Assembly (NCBI GenBank): GCA_038501785.1
Contig: JBAMJR010000196.1
Coordinates: forward strand, 749,501-813,500
Direction: 5' to 3'
Origin: Myoxocephalus aenaeus
Lineage: Eukaryota > Chordata > Actinopteri > Perciformes > Cottidae
DNA length: 64,000 bases
Part shown: positions 22,084 through 33,640 of the stretch, piece by piece
Numbering within the stretch: the stretch's first letter is position 1
Layout of the letters: every line of letters starts with the position of its first letter
The notes under the pieces: model-generated
Databases searched by the model: none
What the model was told of the DNA's origin: nothing
Seen by the model: only the letters and a program-made list of their open reading frames with translations
Program-made: the position numbers and the translations under genes

Positions 22084-22560
22084 TTAATAACTTCTTAAGT
22101 GACTTAAAACGTAACTTGGACTTTACCTGAATAACTTGTAACCTTACTTGGACTTATATCTTATCTTGAAAATCTTGAGACTTAACTTGAACTTATTCTG
22201 AATTAATTAAGTCTTAACTCTGACTCTGACTTGACCGCAGTACTTGACCTCAATTTGAGTCTTAAATCTCTAGTCAGCTGAAATAAGTCCAAGTCAAACC
22301 TGTAATTCAAAACAAGAACAAGTCAAAAGTCATCTCAGAGTCGACAAAGTTAACCCCAAGTCATTTAAGACAAGTCAAGTTTCATTAGACCTTAAGACTC
22401 CATTCGAGCAAAGTCCCGACTCAAGTCTCAAGTTATTCAAGACGTCTACAAGTTAAGTTCAGAGTCATTCAAGACACGAACAAGTCCTGAAACACAAAAA
22501 TCCAACAAGATTATGAGTGAAGTCTTGAGCCCTTTAAGTCGAGCGGAGACGAGACTTGTT
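22084..22560. repeat. ACTTG-rich foldback repeat, right piece
   Basis: Continues the layer seen at 12540-12813 and 19725-19820. Up to about 22260 the units read ACTTGGACTT/TCTTGAATAAC; after it the strand sense flips to CAAGTCCAAGTCAAAC and AAGTCATTCAAGAC. This gives long, imperfect inverted arms centred near 22260. Confidence 0.65.
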
Positions 22561-22907
22561 CTCTACGCTCTCTGCACTAGACTCCGTTGACAAAAACAGA
22601 CATTTTACCCAGGTTCTTCAAAAGTTAAGAACTGGGTCGACTCTCAAAGCTGTTTCCTTAGTTTTAATACGCACACGTGGACACGAGAAGGACAAAGTAA
22701 AGGGAGCGCTTGTTTGGCTAAAGAGAAAACTAGCATGTGGTGTTTGAGGGCATGGAGTGAAGCTTTAAACAGTCGGACAGACTTTAACTTCATCAGCCGA
22801 CAGTTTGGACACAGACGGACTGCTGTTGGCAAACACACACACACACACACATATATATATACACACAAGCAGTGAAAGACATACACAAAACAGAGACATA
22901 GACAGAT

Positions 22908-22951
<44 letters not shown>

Positions 22952-23629
22952 AGCTGTTTCTGTTGAAAGTAGAAACTCCGTCTCTGAGTGTTTCTGCTTC
23001 GTGTGTTTTATAAACGAGTGAAATCAGCAGAGGAAGAAGTAATCAGATGTTTTATTCAAGTAAATGTACACATAGTATGTAATAAAAATAAATCTTTTAA
23101 AACTGTAAAATGTCTGTATTCATTATTTTGATTGCAAAACATTTATTGACAAATATGTATACAGAAACATTTTTTCTGACATATTTTTCTTTAACCTGAA
23201 ATGTTGGCCTTTTTGCTCTGACTAATTTAATTTATAGATTTATTTTAAAGTTCAACGTCTGTATGTCAAAAGAATCCCACTTTTAATATTTGACAACAAA
23301 TTTTGTTGAAATTAATTTAAAAAAATGTACGTTGTTGATCTTATCAGTTAATTCGACTGGACCTCTTCATATTTTAATAATTACACCTGTTAAACAGGAA
23401 CACTGCCTTGATGAATCAGCTGGTACGTCTGTGATTCTTCTGGAGAACTTTCTCTTTATCTTCGCCTCCTCAGCGCCAAACAAAGCAGACAAAACACTCA
23501 CTCACAAGGTGGAAAGACATTCACGGGGAGAAAGAAAGGCGTGAGGGGGGATTTTAGCATGGAGGTCAGAGGTCGGGGGCCCTTAAACCAACACTTTGGC
23601 CCTCTGAAGCTCACAGCAATTACCTCTCA

Positions 23630-23666
<37 letters not shown>

Positions 23667-24417
23667 AGAATGGACTCAATTCACTGGCCGCACCAATTAA
23701 CGGTGGTGGAAACGTCTAAAAGAGAGAAGCCATGGACACAATCACGGTCACTTATACTGAGGGGCCCCGGACCCTCGCTCGGTTTCTCACCCGAAAACAC
23801 AGAGAGAGACTCTCTCTCTCTCCCTCTCTCTCTCTAATGAGGCCCGTCTTTAACGTCGTGGATCAGACCCACAATGCCACACATCCAAGCCATGTGACAC
23901 GCTCGTCTCACCTCCGCCGAGCTAACCGTAAATAATTGGCTGCTTTGCATAGAGGAGGCGGAGATGGCTGTTTGTTCAACAGAGTGAGACGTCGGACGGT
24001 TCGAGAGCGTCGTTTATTTATTCAGCTTCATTTATATGCAAAATCTTTCCTAGCTGACTATATTCCAAATCGTCCGTTAGTCTCTCTCGATTTCACCTTC
24101 TTCTCTATTAAATTAATTCTTCTTTCAGAAAGTTCATCCTGAAGATGAGCAGTCAACGTCAACCAGGTGTGTGTCTTCTACCTGCAAACGTAACCAGACA
24201 GAGGGATTTTTTTTTTAGGTACCAAAAAAGCTACCAACAGGTAAAATATATAAAGTCATGAATGCATCAATAATTATATACTACTAATACAATAAAAAGT
24301 AAATTATTCTGCATAGTGAGTCCTTTTACTTAAATCTTGCATATTTCCGCCGCAGACTTTCCAAAGGGGATTATGGGAAACGGAGGCGGACAATTTTTGT
24401 TCAATTTGTATCAGTAT
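22561..24417. other. No gene seen; microsatellites and anonymous sequence
   Basis: Contains (CA)n at 22831-22851 and 22911-22948, (AC)n at 23632-23661 and a CT tract at 23809-23836. The stretch 23560-24010 is high-complexity with homeobox-like CAATTA cores and GCTTTGCAT, so it could be regulatory, but nothing here proves it. Confidence 0.5.
22911..22948. repeat. (CA)n microsatellite
   Basis: Uninterrupted AC repeat of about 38 bases; frames reading VCVCVC or HTHTHT across it are artefacts. Confidence 0.95.
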
Positions 24418-24690
24418 GTATGTATTATTCATAATCAGAAATTCAATCAATTGAAGCAGTGAAAATAAATTGTGTGTGATTCTCTGTATTGTCATCATGA
24501 GTCCACCTAAATCATTTTCTACAATAATGATATGTATGGTGTACTAATAACACTGTCATATAATTATGAGTGCTTTCAACACATCCATAAATTTTTGAAG
24601 CGCTAAATAAACGTTACGAACAGCATGGCCTACAGCAGCTTTCCCGATGTTCTCTGCGTGTGCGAATGTGCAAACATGTACCACCCTACC
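24410..24690 (-). mobile_element. PIF/Harbinger-like repeat, fragment 4
   Basis: Shares GTATTATTCATAATCAGAAA, ATAATGATATGTATGGTGTA and AATAAACGTTACGAACAGCA with copies 2 and 3. Neither terminus is present. It shows the uninterrupted sequence at the point where the solo LTR entered copy 2. Confidence 0.6.
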
Positions 24691-24778
24691 TGACTTCTAC
24701 CAGAGCTTGGAAAAGGCCAAGTTTCCTCTGATGCGAATTGTGTAATATTAAATATAATACATCAAATATAAAAAAAAA

Positions 24779-24828
<50 letters not shown>

Positions 24829-25137
24829 CATATTCTTTTTTTAAATATTATATATAAGCATAATTGACCTAATTTCCTAAATTTTTCGATATACTTCACC
24901 TGAGTGGCACTGACTTTCGTATATTTTTCTGTTTGTGGCCCTCGGTGAAAAAAGTTTGGACACCCCTGATTTACAGAGACATACATCGATGCATATGAAC
25001 ACTTTTACACACTCCCACTCTTATATATGCACTGACACACACACTAGATGTGTGTGTTTCGGTATGAAAACGAGGGTAAATATCAGCTACCACACACACA
25101 CAGCCGGGGGCAGGGTGACACAGTGTGTGTGTGTGTG

Positions 25138-25176
<39 letters not shown>

Positions 25177-25563
25177 GGCAGTGTGAACGTATTCATGTGA
25201 GTACTGTCTGTGTGTGAATTCAGATTAACACTCTCGTCGGTCTCCGCCGACACAAACAAACTTTATTCTGAAGGTTTCGTCGCGTCCAGCGAGGAAAACA
25301 CTTCCTGTCGGAGTGTTCTGGGTTAGATTTGTTCTGGTTCTGCATGTTGAATAAACTTTCGCGCCGACACGTTCCGCGTTCAGCGGGGCGAGTGACGATG
25401 GTGTCGCGGCGAGGTGAGGAGATTACGAGAGGAACATGTCTCAGGACCACGATGTCACTTCCTGATTTAATTTGCCTTATTTTCATGTCTGCTTGAAGAC
25501 TCGAGGCCCCGTCTCACTGTGAGTGGCTTCTCACCAACGTCTCACTTTATTCCGGTTCTTTAA
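24690..25563. other. hAT end, TA and GT tracts, anonymous sequence
   Basis: (TA)n at 24783-24822. 24929-24969 reads GTGGCCCTCGGTGAAAAAAG and TTTGGACACCCCTG, the reversed terminus of a widespread hAT (Charlie-like) family; its partner end is not found. (GT)n at 25119-25175. 25180-25560 holds no recognisable gene. Confidence 0.5.
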
Positions 25564-25637
25564 CGCTTGGAACACTGAGGTAATTTTCAGTCGATTTTCC
25601 ATAATTTCTTAAATTCACCTTTTAAGGCACTTGCATA

Positions 25638-27178
25638 CACCGCGTTCCACATTATTAGGCAAATTGTATTTAAGGGTCATAAACATTCATTTTTTGGTTT
25701 TTCAATTAAACTCATGGATGGTATTGTGTCTCAGGGCTATTTGGATGATTGAAATCAATCCCAGACACCTATGATAATTAGTTTGCCAGGTGAGCCCAAT
25801 CAAAGGAAAACTACTTAAGAAGGATGTTCCACATTATTAAGCAAGCTACATGTTTCAGGCAAAATGGGGAAGAAAAAGGATCTCTCTGCTGCTGAAAAGC
25901 GGCAAATAGTGCAATACCTTGGTCAAGGTATCACAACATTGGATATTTCCAAAAGAATTGCGCGTGATCATCGGACGGTGAAGAAATTTGTCACCGATTC
26001 ACAGCACAAGCGGGTTCGTTCAGACAAAGGCAAAATAAGGAAGATTTCTGCCAAACAAATGCGTAGGGTTAAGAGAGCAGCCACTAGAATGCCATTGAAT
26101 AGCAGCAAACAGGTGTTTGAAGCCGCTGGTGCCTCTGGAGTCGCGAACTTCAAGATGTAGGATGCTCAAGAGGTTTGCAAGTGTCCTTAAACCTGTTATT
26201 CGGCCACCCCTAAACCAAACTCACAAGCAAAAAAGGTTGCAGTGGGCTCAGGACTACATGAAGACTAACTTTCAAACTGTTTTGTTTACGGATGAGTGCC
26301 GTGCAACCCTTGATGGTCCTGATGGATGGAGTAGTGGATGGTTGGTGAATGGCCACCATGTCCCAACAAGGCTGAGACGTCAACAAGGAGGTGGCGGAGT
26401 CATGTTTTGGGCCGGAATCATGGGGAGAGAGCTGGTAGGCCCCTTCAGGGTCCCTGACGGTGTGAAAATGACCTCGGCAAAGTATATAGAGTTTCTGACT
26501 GACCACTTTCTTCTGTGGTACAAAAAGAAGAACCGTGCCTTCCGTAGCAAAATCATATTCATGCATGACAATGCACCATGTCATGCTGCAAAGAATACCT
26601 CTGGGGCATTGGCTGCTATGGGCATAAAAGGAGAGAAACTCATGGTGTGGCCCCCATCTTCCCCTGACCTTAACCCTATTGAGAACCTTTGGAGCATCAT
26701 CAAGCAAAAGATCTATGTGGGTGGAAGGCAGTTCACATCCAAGCAGGTTAGCTGGGAGGCTATTATGGCATCCTGCAAAGACATTAAAGCAGAAACTATC
26801 AAATAACTCACAAGTTCAATGGATGCAAGAATTGTGAAGTTGATATCAAAGAAGGGGTCCTATGTTAACATGTAACTTGACCTGTTAAGATGTTTTTGAT
26901 TCAAACTTTTCTTGATTTCAGTAAATATGACCTCCTAATTTTGTTCTTTACAACCTATAAAATGTCTTGAAACTGAAATTCTGCATAATAATTTGGAACA
27001 CTGCATTTTGAGTTTTTTATTTTTGAAAAAAATACTGTTATCATTAGGAGGTTTGTTCAATAGAATTTGACTTATACTCTAACAGTTGATGACTTGAAAA
27101 TGATACTGACTGACTGTGCATTACTATTTAGGAAAATCTGAGCAAAGTGTAATTTGCATAATAATGTGGAACGCGGTG
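25638..27178 (+). mobile_element. Tc1/mariner-type transposon of the DD37E group (1541 bp)
   Basis: Terminal inverted repeats CACCGCGTTCCACATTATTA and its reverse at the right end (with one or two differences) lie between TA dinucleotides (25636-25637 and 27179-27180). A subterminal repeat GTTCCACATTATTAAGCAAG recurs at 25825. It encodes one transposase on the plus strand. Without it MITE B reads GCACTTGCATA/TAAGATATA, comparable with GTCACTTGCATATGATACAT in MITE A, so the boundaries are secure. Confidence 0.93.
25864..26806 (+). pseudogene. DD37E Tc1-like transposase, one frameshift
   Basis: ATG at 25864 starts MGKKKDLSAAEKRQIVQYLG, a helix-turn-helix domain continuing ITTLDISKRIARDHRTVKKF, and a second DNA-binding helix set to about residue 95. 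The frame ends at a stop at 26158-26160; the matching frame continues from about 26145 (SRTSRCRMLKRFASVLKP) to a stop at 26804-26806, so a single-base change near 26145 splits the protein. The catalytic core shows LFTDECRATLDG, IFMHDNAPCHAA and PPSSPDLNPIENLW. Thirty-seven residues separate the second Asp and the Glu, which defines DD37E. The joint length, about 310-315 residues, is near the family's usual size. It would cut and paste the element at TA sites. Confidence 0.9.
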
Positions 27179-28316
27179 TATAAGATATATACCCATGTTT
27201 TACATCATAAATTGCTAAAACAGCTATCTATATAATGAGGCAGCATTGTCAAGGCAAAAGTGTAAAGAGAAAAACGAGACACTAAAAGACACTAAAGCTG
27301 AAAAATGGAATCTCGATTTTTGGAAATTATTCATATCGCTTGTGAAAACCTAACTTTACTCAGGTGGTAACTAGCTTTTAGGTTCACAAAGGCAGTGAAC
27401 TATATGAATAAAATGGTAGATACATGTAAATAAATGTCTAAAACTAAATTTCACACCTTTCACCAAAATTATAAAAATGGGACTGAGAAATGACTTCCTA
27501 CTGCAGATAAAGCTTCATGGGGTGTGTGCAAATGAAAAATGACCACAATTTTTTTTAATGTATTATACATTTTTATGTATTATAAATTTAAAATATATTT
27601 ACACAATATACATGTTCAGAAATAGAAAACAGAGCTGGGCTGGTGGGGATGGCTGTGGTAGAGGGCCTGGTGGTGAATCCTCTCTGTAAAATAAATGACT
27701 ACTAGTCAATACTAACTTCACACAGTTTGAACAGTTCAACAGGTGTACATGTGCAGCTGAGCTGTGACCTACCTGGTAAACAGTGTCCGCGTCGTCGTCA
27801 GTCTTCCACGACGGTGGCTGGAGCGAAGCTGCATGTTGTCCACTGCTGCAGATGTGAATCCTCTCTGTAAAATAAATGACTACTGGTCACTACTAAGTTC
27901 ACTGAAAAAAAGTTACGATTGCACACCAAAACCCTTAACAGAGATCCAGCAGGGACTATACTCAGAGCCTGAGCTAACTGTGCTAACTGCTAATGTAAAC
28001 AACCTACGTGCATACCTGCGTTACGCCAGACTCAAGCAGAAAGGGACCAGCTAAATGTGCTCACTCTGCTAGCGTAAATATGCTATTGCAACACAAAGTG
28101 TAATATCTAAATACACTTACCCATCTTCAAATGGATCCCTTCTGTCTGCATCTTCCTCTTGGTCGCGGGAGTCAAAGCCTTCAGGCTTGTTCTCGTCGGC
28201 GCCACAGCTTCCTCCGTAGTAAAGTGCGTCCTTTGCCATACTCTCTCTCTCTTCTTTGAGTGAAAACACCAGCGTGTTTTCAGAACTCAGGTGTGTAGTT
28301 ACATGCTGGTTATTTG

Positions 28317-29664
28317 CAGTGGTGTATAGTAACGAAGTATAAATACTTCGTTACTGTACTTAAGTAGTTTTTGGGGATATCTGTACTCTACTTTACTATT
28401 TATATTTCTGTTTACTTTTACTTTTACTTCACTACATTTTGCAAAGAAAAATGATACTTTTACTCCGATACATTTCTCCTGAAACCTTCGTTACTCGCTA
28501 CAAAATCAAATCTATCTTTAGAAAAAGAAGAAAAAAAACATCGGGGACTGTGGTGGAACACAGACTCCAGCAAGCAGGTTTTGCGAATCACAATGTTTTG
28601 CATTTTCCCTCTGCATCCTCTAGTCCAGCGCTCCCAAACCTTTATGCGTCACGGACCGGTTACGTGAAGACAATATTTTCACAGACCGGGTCCGACCTCG
28701 GAAAGACGGGAGACAACGACACCTGACGTGTGTGTTCGTTATGTCCAGTCTACTGACTCTACTGCTAACTAAACCTTTAGTCCAGTCTACTGACTCTACT
28801 CCTAACTAAACCTTTAGTCCAGTCTACTGCTTAACTTATAACCCGCTGCACAAAGACAGGATGTTGAAATGGAAGCAGGTTTTCATGCTTTTTTGGCGAT
28901 CTCAGGATACTCTGCCTTGGTTTCCAGATCACCGACAGAGTTGTAACAGACTTATGTTTAATTTTTAGAGTAACGTAACATCTTGACATGTGTCAAGAGG
29001 TTCCGTCTGAGGTTACCACAGACGGATGTATGCGGTCATTTTTCACAATAAAACATCTTTCCGGCCTTGATTTTTTTTTTATTTAATTGAAATGTTTCAT
29101 TCATTCTTTCTGTGGCCCGGTACCAAGAGACCCACAGACCGGTACCAAGAGACCCACAGACCGGTACCAAGAGACCCACGGCGGGCGGAATGAGCATACT
29201 TATAACCACACTGTTACAAGTCCTTCATAGTGTCATATTGCTTTTTGGAGAATTATGATGATAAGTTCATAGTAGATGCAAAAGTATACTTAGGTACAAT
29301 ATATTATGTTGTACATAATATATGTGGATGGATCACAGCCAACCCAGTTATTTTATCAACACAACTCCTTGTCCTTGGTCATGGTGGCCACAGCACTTAA
29401 AAGAATAAACTTAATAATTTTCAAAATTCTGACCCTTTGCTTTTTTATTAAAAGCATGTACTTCTACTTTTACTTTCAATACTTAAGTACATTTTATATC
29501 AGAAAAATACTTTTGATACTTAAGTACAGAAAATATCAGATACTTTAAGACTTTTACTCAAGTAGTATTTTAATAGGTGACTTTTACTTTTACTGGAGTA
29601 ATTTTCCAGTAAGGTATCTTTACTTTTACTCAAGTACGGCTTTTGGGTACTTTATACACCACTG
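28317..29664. mobile_element. hAT MITE 2 (1348 bp) with GTTATTTG target duplication
   Basis: Begins CAGTGGTGTATAGTAACG and ends TTTATACACCACTG, with GTTATTTG at 28309-28316 and 29665-29672. It lies in the opposite orientation to MITE 1 and is longer: its centre holds a 44-bp direct repeat (GTCCAGTCTACTGACTCTAC, 28744-28830) and a triplicated GACCGGTACCAAGAGACCCA (29116-29180). No transposase frame. Confidence 0.92.
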
Positions 29665-29972
29665 GTTATTTGTGAGTTTCTTGACTGTGAGTGTGAGTGT
29701 TCTTTGGTTCTTTGACTTCACCAAATGTTGACGGACATATGATTCAACAAATCACGGTGAAGTATTTTGTCTGACAAGACTTTCTTGGCACAGCTTCATA
29801 TGACACACTGCTGCCCTTTTCTCTTGCCTGATGGGCTTAAAATGTTGCTGCGCTCAGGCTGAAGGAGCAGGAAATCATATTTCTGCGATGTATTATCGCG
29901 ACGCTATGAATATTTGAGAAACGTAGAGAGTGTCATACCGCGACCTTGCGGTCCCAGTGGTCAAAGGGTTAA

Positions 29973-30240
29973 AGTGAAGTCTATGCTTCATGTGTTAAAG
30001 CTGCATTATCTCTACTGACCACCAGGGGGCGACTCCTCTGGTTGTATAGAACTCTATATAAATGACTCTACTTCTATCTTCATTTATGCCCTCAGTAAAC
30101 ATTGTAAACATGAGTTTATGTCTCAATCTCTAGTTTCAAGTCTTCTTCAATTCATACAATGTTCATTTGTTTAAATTATAGTCCATTTAGAGTCAAACAG
30201 ACCATAAAGCAGGGGATGCTTTAGGGGCGGGGCTAGATGA
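29973..30240 (+). repeat. Dispersed teleost repeat, copy 1
   Basis: Contains TCTATGCTTCATGTGTTAAA, GACCACCAGGGGGCGACTCC, AACATTGTAAACATGAGTTT and CCATAAAGCAGGGGATGCTT in this order. The same order occurs, inverted, at 32476-32890 and, direct, at 60995-61200. No coding capacity; class unknown to me, although I recall it as very common in fish intergenic DNA. Confidence 0.7.
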
Positions 30241-30797
30241 TAGAACAAATTTTCAGGGACGAAAACGGAGGAAAGTTTTCATGAGTTTAACATTGCAACG
30301 TTGTGTTTGTTAGAAACACTTTAAAGTTGCAGCTTCACAGATCCTCAGCTCAGAGGAAGGAGGTTCTCTGAAGCCGTGGTGTGAATATTAGTTCTTATTA
30401 GTTCTTCTCCCACTTCACTGGTCCCTCTCCTCCCAGAACATGTGTGTTGTCGTTGTAAGACAGAACCTGAACCCCCCATCAGCTGATAGATCGGTCTTAA
30501 TATTTACCCACGAACTTGAATCACTCACGTCTAAATGAGACGGCGTTTGTCCGTCTGTTGGTAATCACTCTCCTTCTGCTTCTTCTTCTTCTTCTTCTCG
30601 GGTTGCCGGCCGCTTAAGCGTTTTTTGTGGCGAAGAGAGCGGGTCGACCTCCGGCTGATCCCTCCGCAGGCTCCGAGTGTTTGGAGTCAAACTTCAGCTC
30701 CATCTGATCTATCGGCCACAGTGTTTGGGTTCAAAACCTCCAGCGAATCACTCAGCACACACACAATGGATCACACACCGGGGAGGGCACAAAGAAT

Positions 30798-30861
<64 letters not shown>

Positions 30862-32475
30862 GCATGTGCGTGCATGTGGGTGTGTGTGTTGACCATATTT
30901 GTCTTGTCCGTCAGCAGCCAATTGGTCAGCTCATTAGAGGAGCATACATCACAGGTGGTCTGACCTCCCTCCTCGTGTTCCTTCTGTGCCTCACCTCCAG
31001 GTTTAGATCCTTGTACTGTGTTTGTGTGTTTCCATGTCATGCTGCACGTTATACTTGTACTTCATTACATCTCAAAAGGAAAATGTGCTTTTGTACTCCG
31101 CTTGACAATTTAAGTTGATCTGCAGATTCAGATTAATGAACAAAATGCAAATTAATTTATGTAGATATGATGTATTTTTTATAGGCAGTTGTGAAGGAAG
31201 TACTCTTAGGTAACAGCAGAAATACTCTGTTACAACAAAAAGTACTGCATTCAAAATGTTACTTAAGGTGACAGTCAAGAACTTTTAACTGGTCATGAAC
31301 CAGTCTCAGTGTAGTCCTGGTCCTCTATAGACCTCAGGGTAGTGGTCCTCTATAGACCTCAGTGTAGTCCTGGTTCTCTATAGACCTCAGTGTAGTCCTC
31401 CATCAGTAACCAGACCACGAGAGAGAAGATGGTCTGGTTCTATAGATTTCTTCTTAAAGCTCCTCATCGGAGCGGTCGGATTCTGGTGAAACCAGATGAC
31501 ATCATGCAGGTTCACCAGAACCTCCTTCAGCTCAGACTTCAGCAGAGACCAGTCCACTGTGGACAGACCCAGATCCAGCAGAGACCAGTCCACCGTGGAC
31601 AGACCCAGATCCGGCTTCACCGGCAGCCTGAAAGGTCCTTTAAGTACAAAAGTATCAGCATCATAATTTACTTAAAGTACCAAAAGTACTCATTAAGCAG
31701 AACCATAAATACTTTAGTATTGAGCTCATTTTAATGACTTTAATTAAACGAAACAGACAATGCTCAGGCTTCACTGTTTCTGTTAAATTAATCAATACAA
31801 ACTCAATAAACATCTTGAGGAGAACTGAACACAGATCCAGTATTTGGGCTCATCTGTGGAGGAAGAGCAGGTTCAGCCTTCCTCTTCCTCTTCCTCTGAA
31901 CCAAGACGCAGCTTCTGTTTTCATGTAAATGTTGTGCAAATTTTAACCAAATCCCAAAACACAAAAAAATTAACATAGTTACATGTAAATGAGATGTGTT
32001 TTTGTGTTTTTTTTTACAAACGAATGCAATGTGAAAGTTCTCAAGTGTCCGTGAAGAGATGACGCGATGAGAAGTCCAGTAACTCGTTAGTTATGTCACG
32101 TCCATGAATCCATTTGACTTTTTATTTAACCGCCGATATTTCAGCTTTTATGAAAAGTTATTGTCAATTATGAGCCAATGAAACGTCATTGTTTATTCTA
32201 ATAATCCGTCTGCTTGAATCCTCATCCTTTGTCTTCTTTTTAATAAATGAAATTACTTTTCAACTGGGGAGAAATCTTCTAGAGATGTAGTTGTAGTCAA
32301 ATATCTGAACAAATATTGTTATAGTTTATTTTTTATTAAATTTGAAGAAAACGTTCATGATGAATCAGACTGACTGCAGACCAAAGTGTTCACAACCGTC
32401 AGGAGATTTAGTGAGTTGGACAAGTTGACTGAGGAGGAGTTACGGAGAGACACCACGTACATCTCTGGTGTCGAC
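30241..32475. other. No gene seen; TG tract and minisatellites
   Basis: (TG)n at 30799-30855 grading into TGCG/TGCA variants. 31302-31400 repeats a unit of CTCTATAGACCTCAGTGTAG about four times. 31545-31610 holds a 35-bp duplicate (CAGCAGAGACCAGTCCAC). 31630-31730 is an AAGTA-step hAT-like remnant. The rest is anonymous A/T-rich sequence. Confidence 0.5.
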
Positions 32476-32890
32476 CTGTCAATCACCATGTAGCCCCGCC
32501 CTAAAGCATCCCCTGCTTTATGGTCTGTTTGACTCTAAATTACCACAATTTACTAAATGAACATCATGCTGTTTTGAAGAAGACTTGAAACTAGAGATTA
32601 AGACATAAACTCATGTTTACAATGTTTACTGAGGGAATAAATCAAGAGAGAAGTAGAGTCATTTATATAGACTTCTATACAACCAGGGGAGTCGCCCCCT
32701 GGTGGTCAGTAGAAAGAATGCAGGTTTAGCACATGAAGCATAGACTTCTATACAAACAGAGGAGTCGCCCCCTGGTGGTCAGGAGAGAGAATGCAACTTT
32801 AACACATGAAGCATAGACTTCTATACAACCAGAGGAGTCACCCCCTGGTGGTCAATAGAGAGAATGCAGCTTTGGCTTCACTCTAAAGAA
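32476..32890 (-). repeat. Dispersed teleost repeat, copy 2, with a triplicated end
   Basis: Reverse orientation relative to 29973. The terminal module (ACTTCTATACAACCAGGGGA to GCACATGAAGCATAG, about 71 bp) is repeated three times at 32668-32880, with AGTCGCCCCCTGGTGGTCA in each. Confidence 0.75.
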
Positions 32891-33050
32891 CCAGAGGTTT
32901 AGACAACGTTATAGAATTGTGGCGTTGAAGCGTAAAAAAAAAACATTTAAAAAAACATCGGTGTAAAAAGAACAAAACGCTGCTTCTCTCAGACCTTTTG
33001 TCTCATTAGATCTCAACAAAGAAGAGCCCCCCCTCCCCCCGACACACACA

Positions 33051-33640
33051 TGCAGATATGTCCCCCATAAATATACCCACTGCTGTTGCTATTGTCCTGA
33101 AACTCACAAGCCAATTTCAGCAAATCCGGTTAACAGCCTGCAGAACTCCAGCGAGCTGAGAGACTGACAGCTCTCTGACAAAAGGCCGCTAATATCTGCT
33201 GTCAGCCGCGGACGCATCTAAAACGCAGCTAATGTATCGCCCCTCTGCCGCCGTGCCCCCACCAACACCACCACCACCTCCACTTCGCTCCAGCCGACAG
33301 ACAGAAGGAGAAGAAAAAGAGAGAGAGAGCGATATGAATACTATGAGCATAACAATGCTATCAAAGAAGAAGAAATCTGCTCTCTAATGGCGGCGGCGAA
33401 ATAGCGAAACATATTTAGTCTGACAAAAGGGTATTTCTGTGTGACGGGATGTTCAATCTCCCCAGGTGTCAGTGCCTTCACACAGGAGGGGAGATGGGTG
33501 CCAGACGGGGAGACATCCAAACCCCAGAAGTGCATCCTAAGTAGGCGTCGTGCCGCAGACGGGAGCCCAGCGATCGTGATAGTGATAGCAGCACGATGAT
33601 GATGATGGTGATGGTGATGATGATGATAGCGCTGCTATTT
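33051..33640. other. High-complexity, repeat-free stretch; possible conserved non-coding element
   Basis: Unlike its surroundings this stretch shows no repeat kinship with the rest of the window, no long frame and an even base composition. It contains AGGCCGCTAATATCTGCTGT, GAATACTATGAGCATAACAA and TATTTCTGTGTGACGGGATG, with homeodomain- and SOX-like cores. Repeat-free islands of this type in fish are often developmental enhancers. This is inference only; conservation cannot be assessed here. A GATGAT tract follows at 33593-33628. Confidence 0.3.

Larger units (their letters stand above)
25564..29968. mobile_element. piggyBac-type MITE B with two nested elements
   Basis: Bounded by CGCTTGGAACACTGAGG and CCAGTGGTCAAAGGG between TTAA at 25560-25563 and 29969-29972. 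Its own sequence is about 1.5 kb after removing the Tc1-like element (25638-27178) and the hAT MITE (28317-29664). Segments around 27180-27300 and 27630-27900 match MITEs A and C. No piggyBac transposase. Confidence 0.8.

Noticed and set aside
12818..22087. TTAATAAC at both 12809 and 22084 as an 8-bp duplication of one large element
   Set aside because: Each TTAATAAC is better explained separately: the right one belongs to the piggyBac MITE's TTAA site and the left lies at the edge of another TIR element ending at 19724.
31387..31620. 77-codon minus-strand frame with a repeated DLGLSTVDWSLL
   Set aside because: The repetition follows from a 35-bp DNA tandem; no splice context or recognisable domain.
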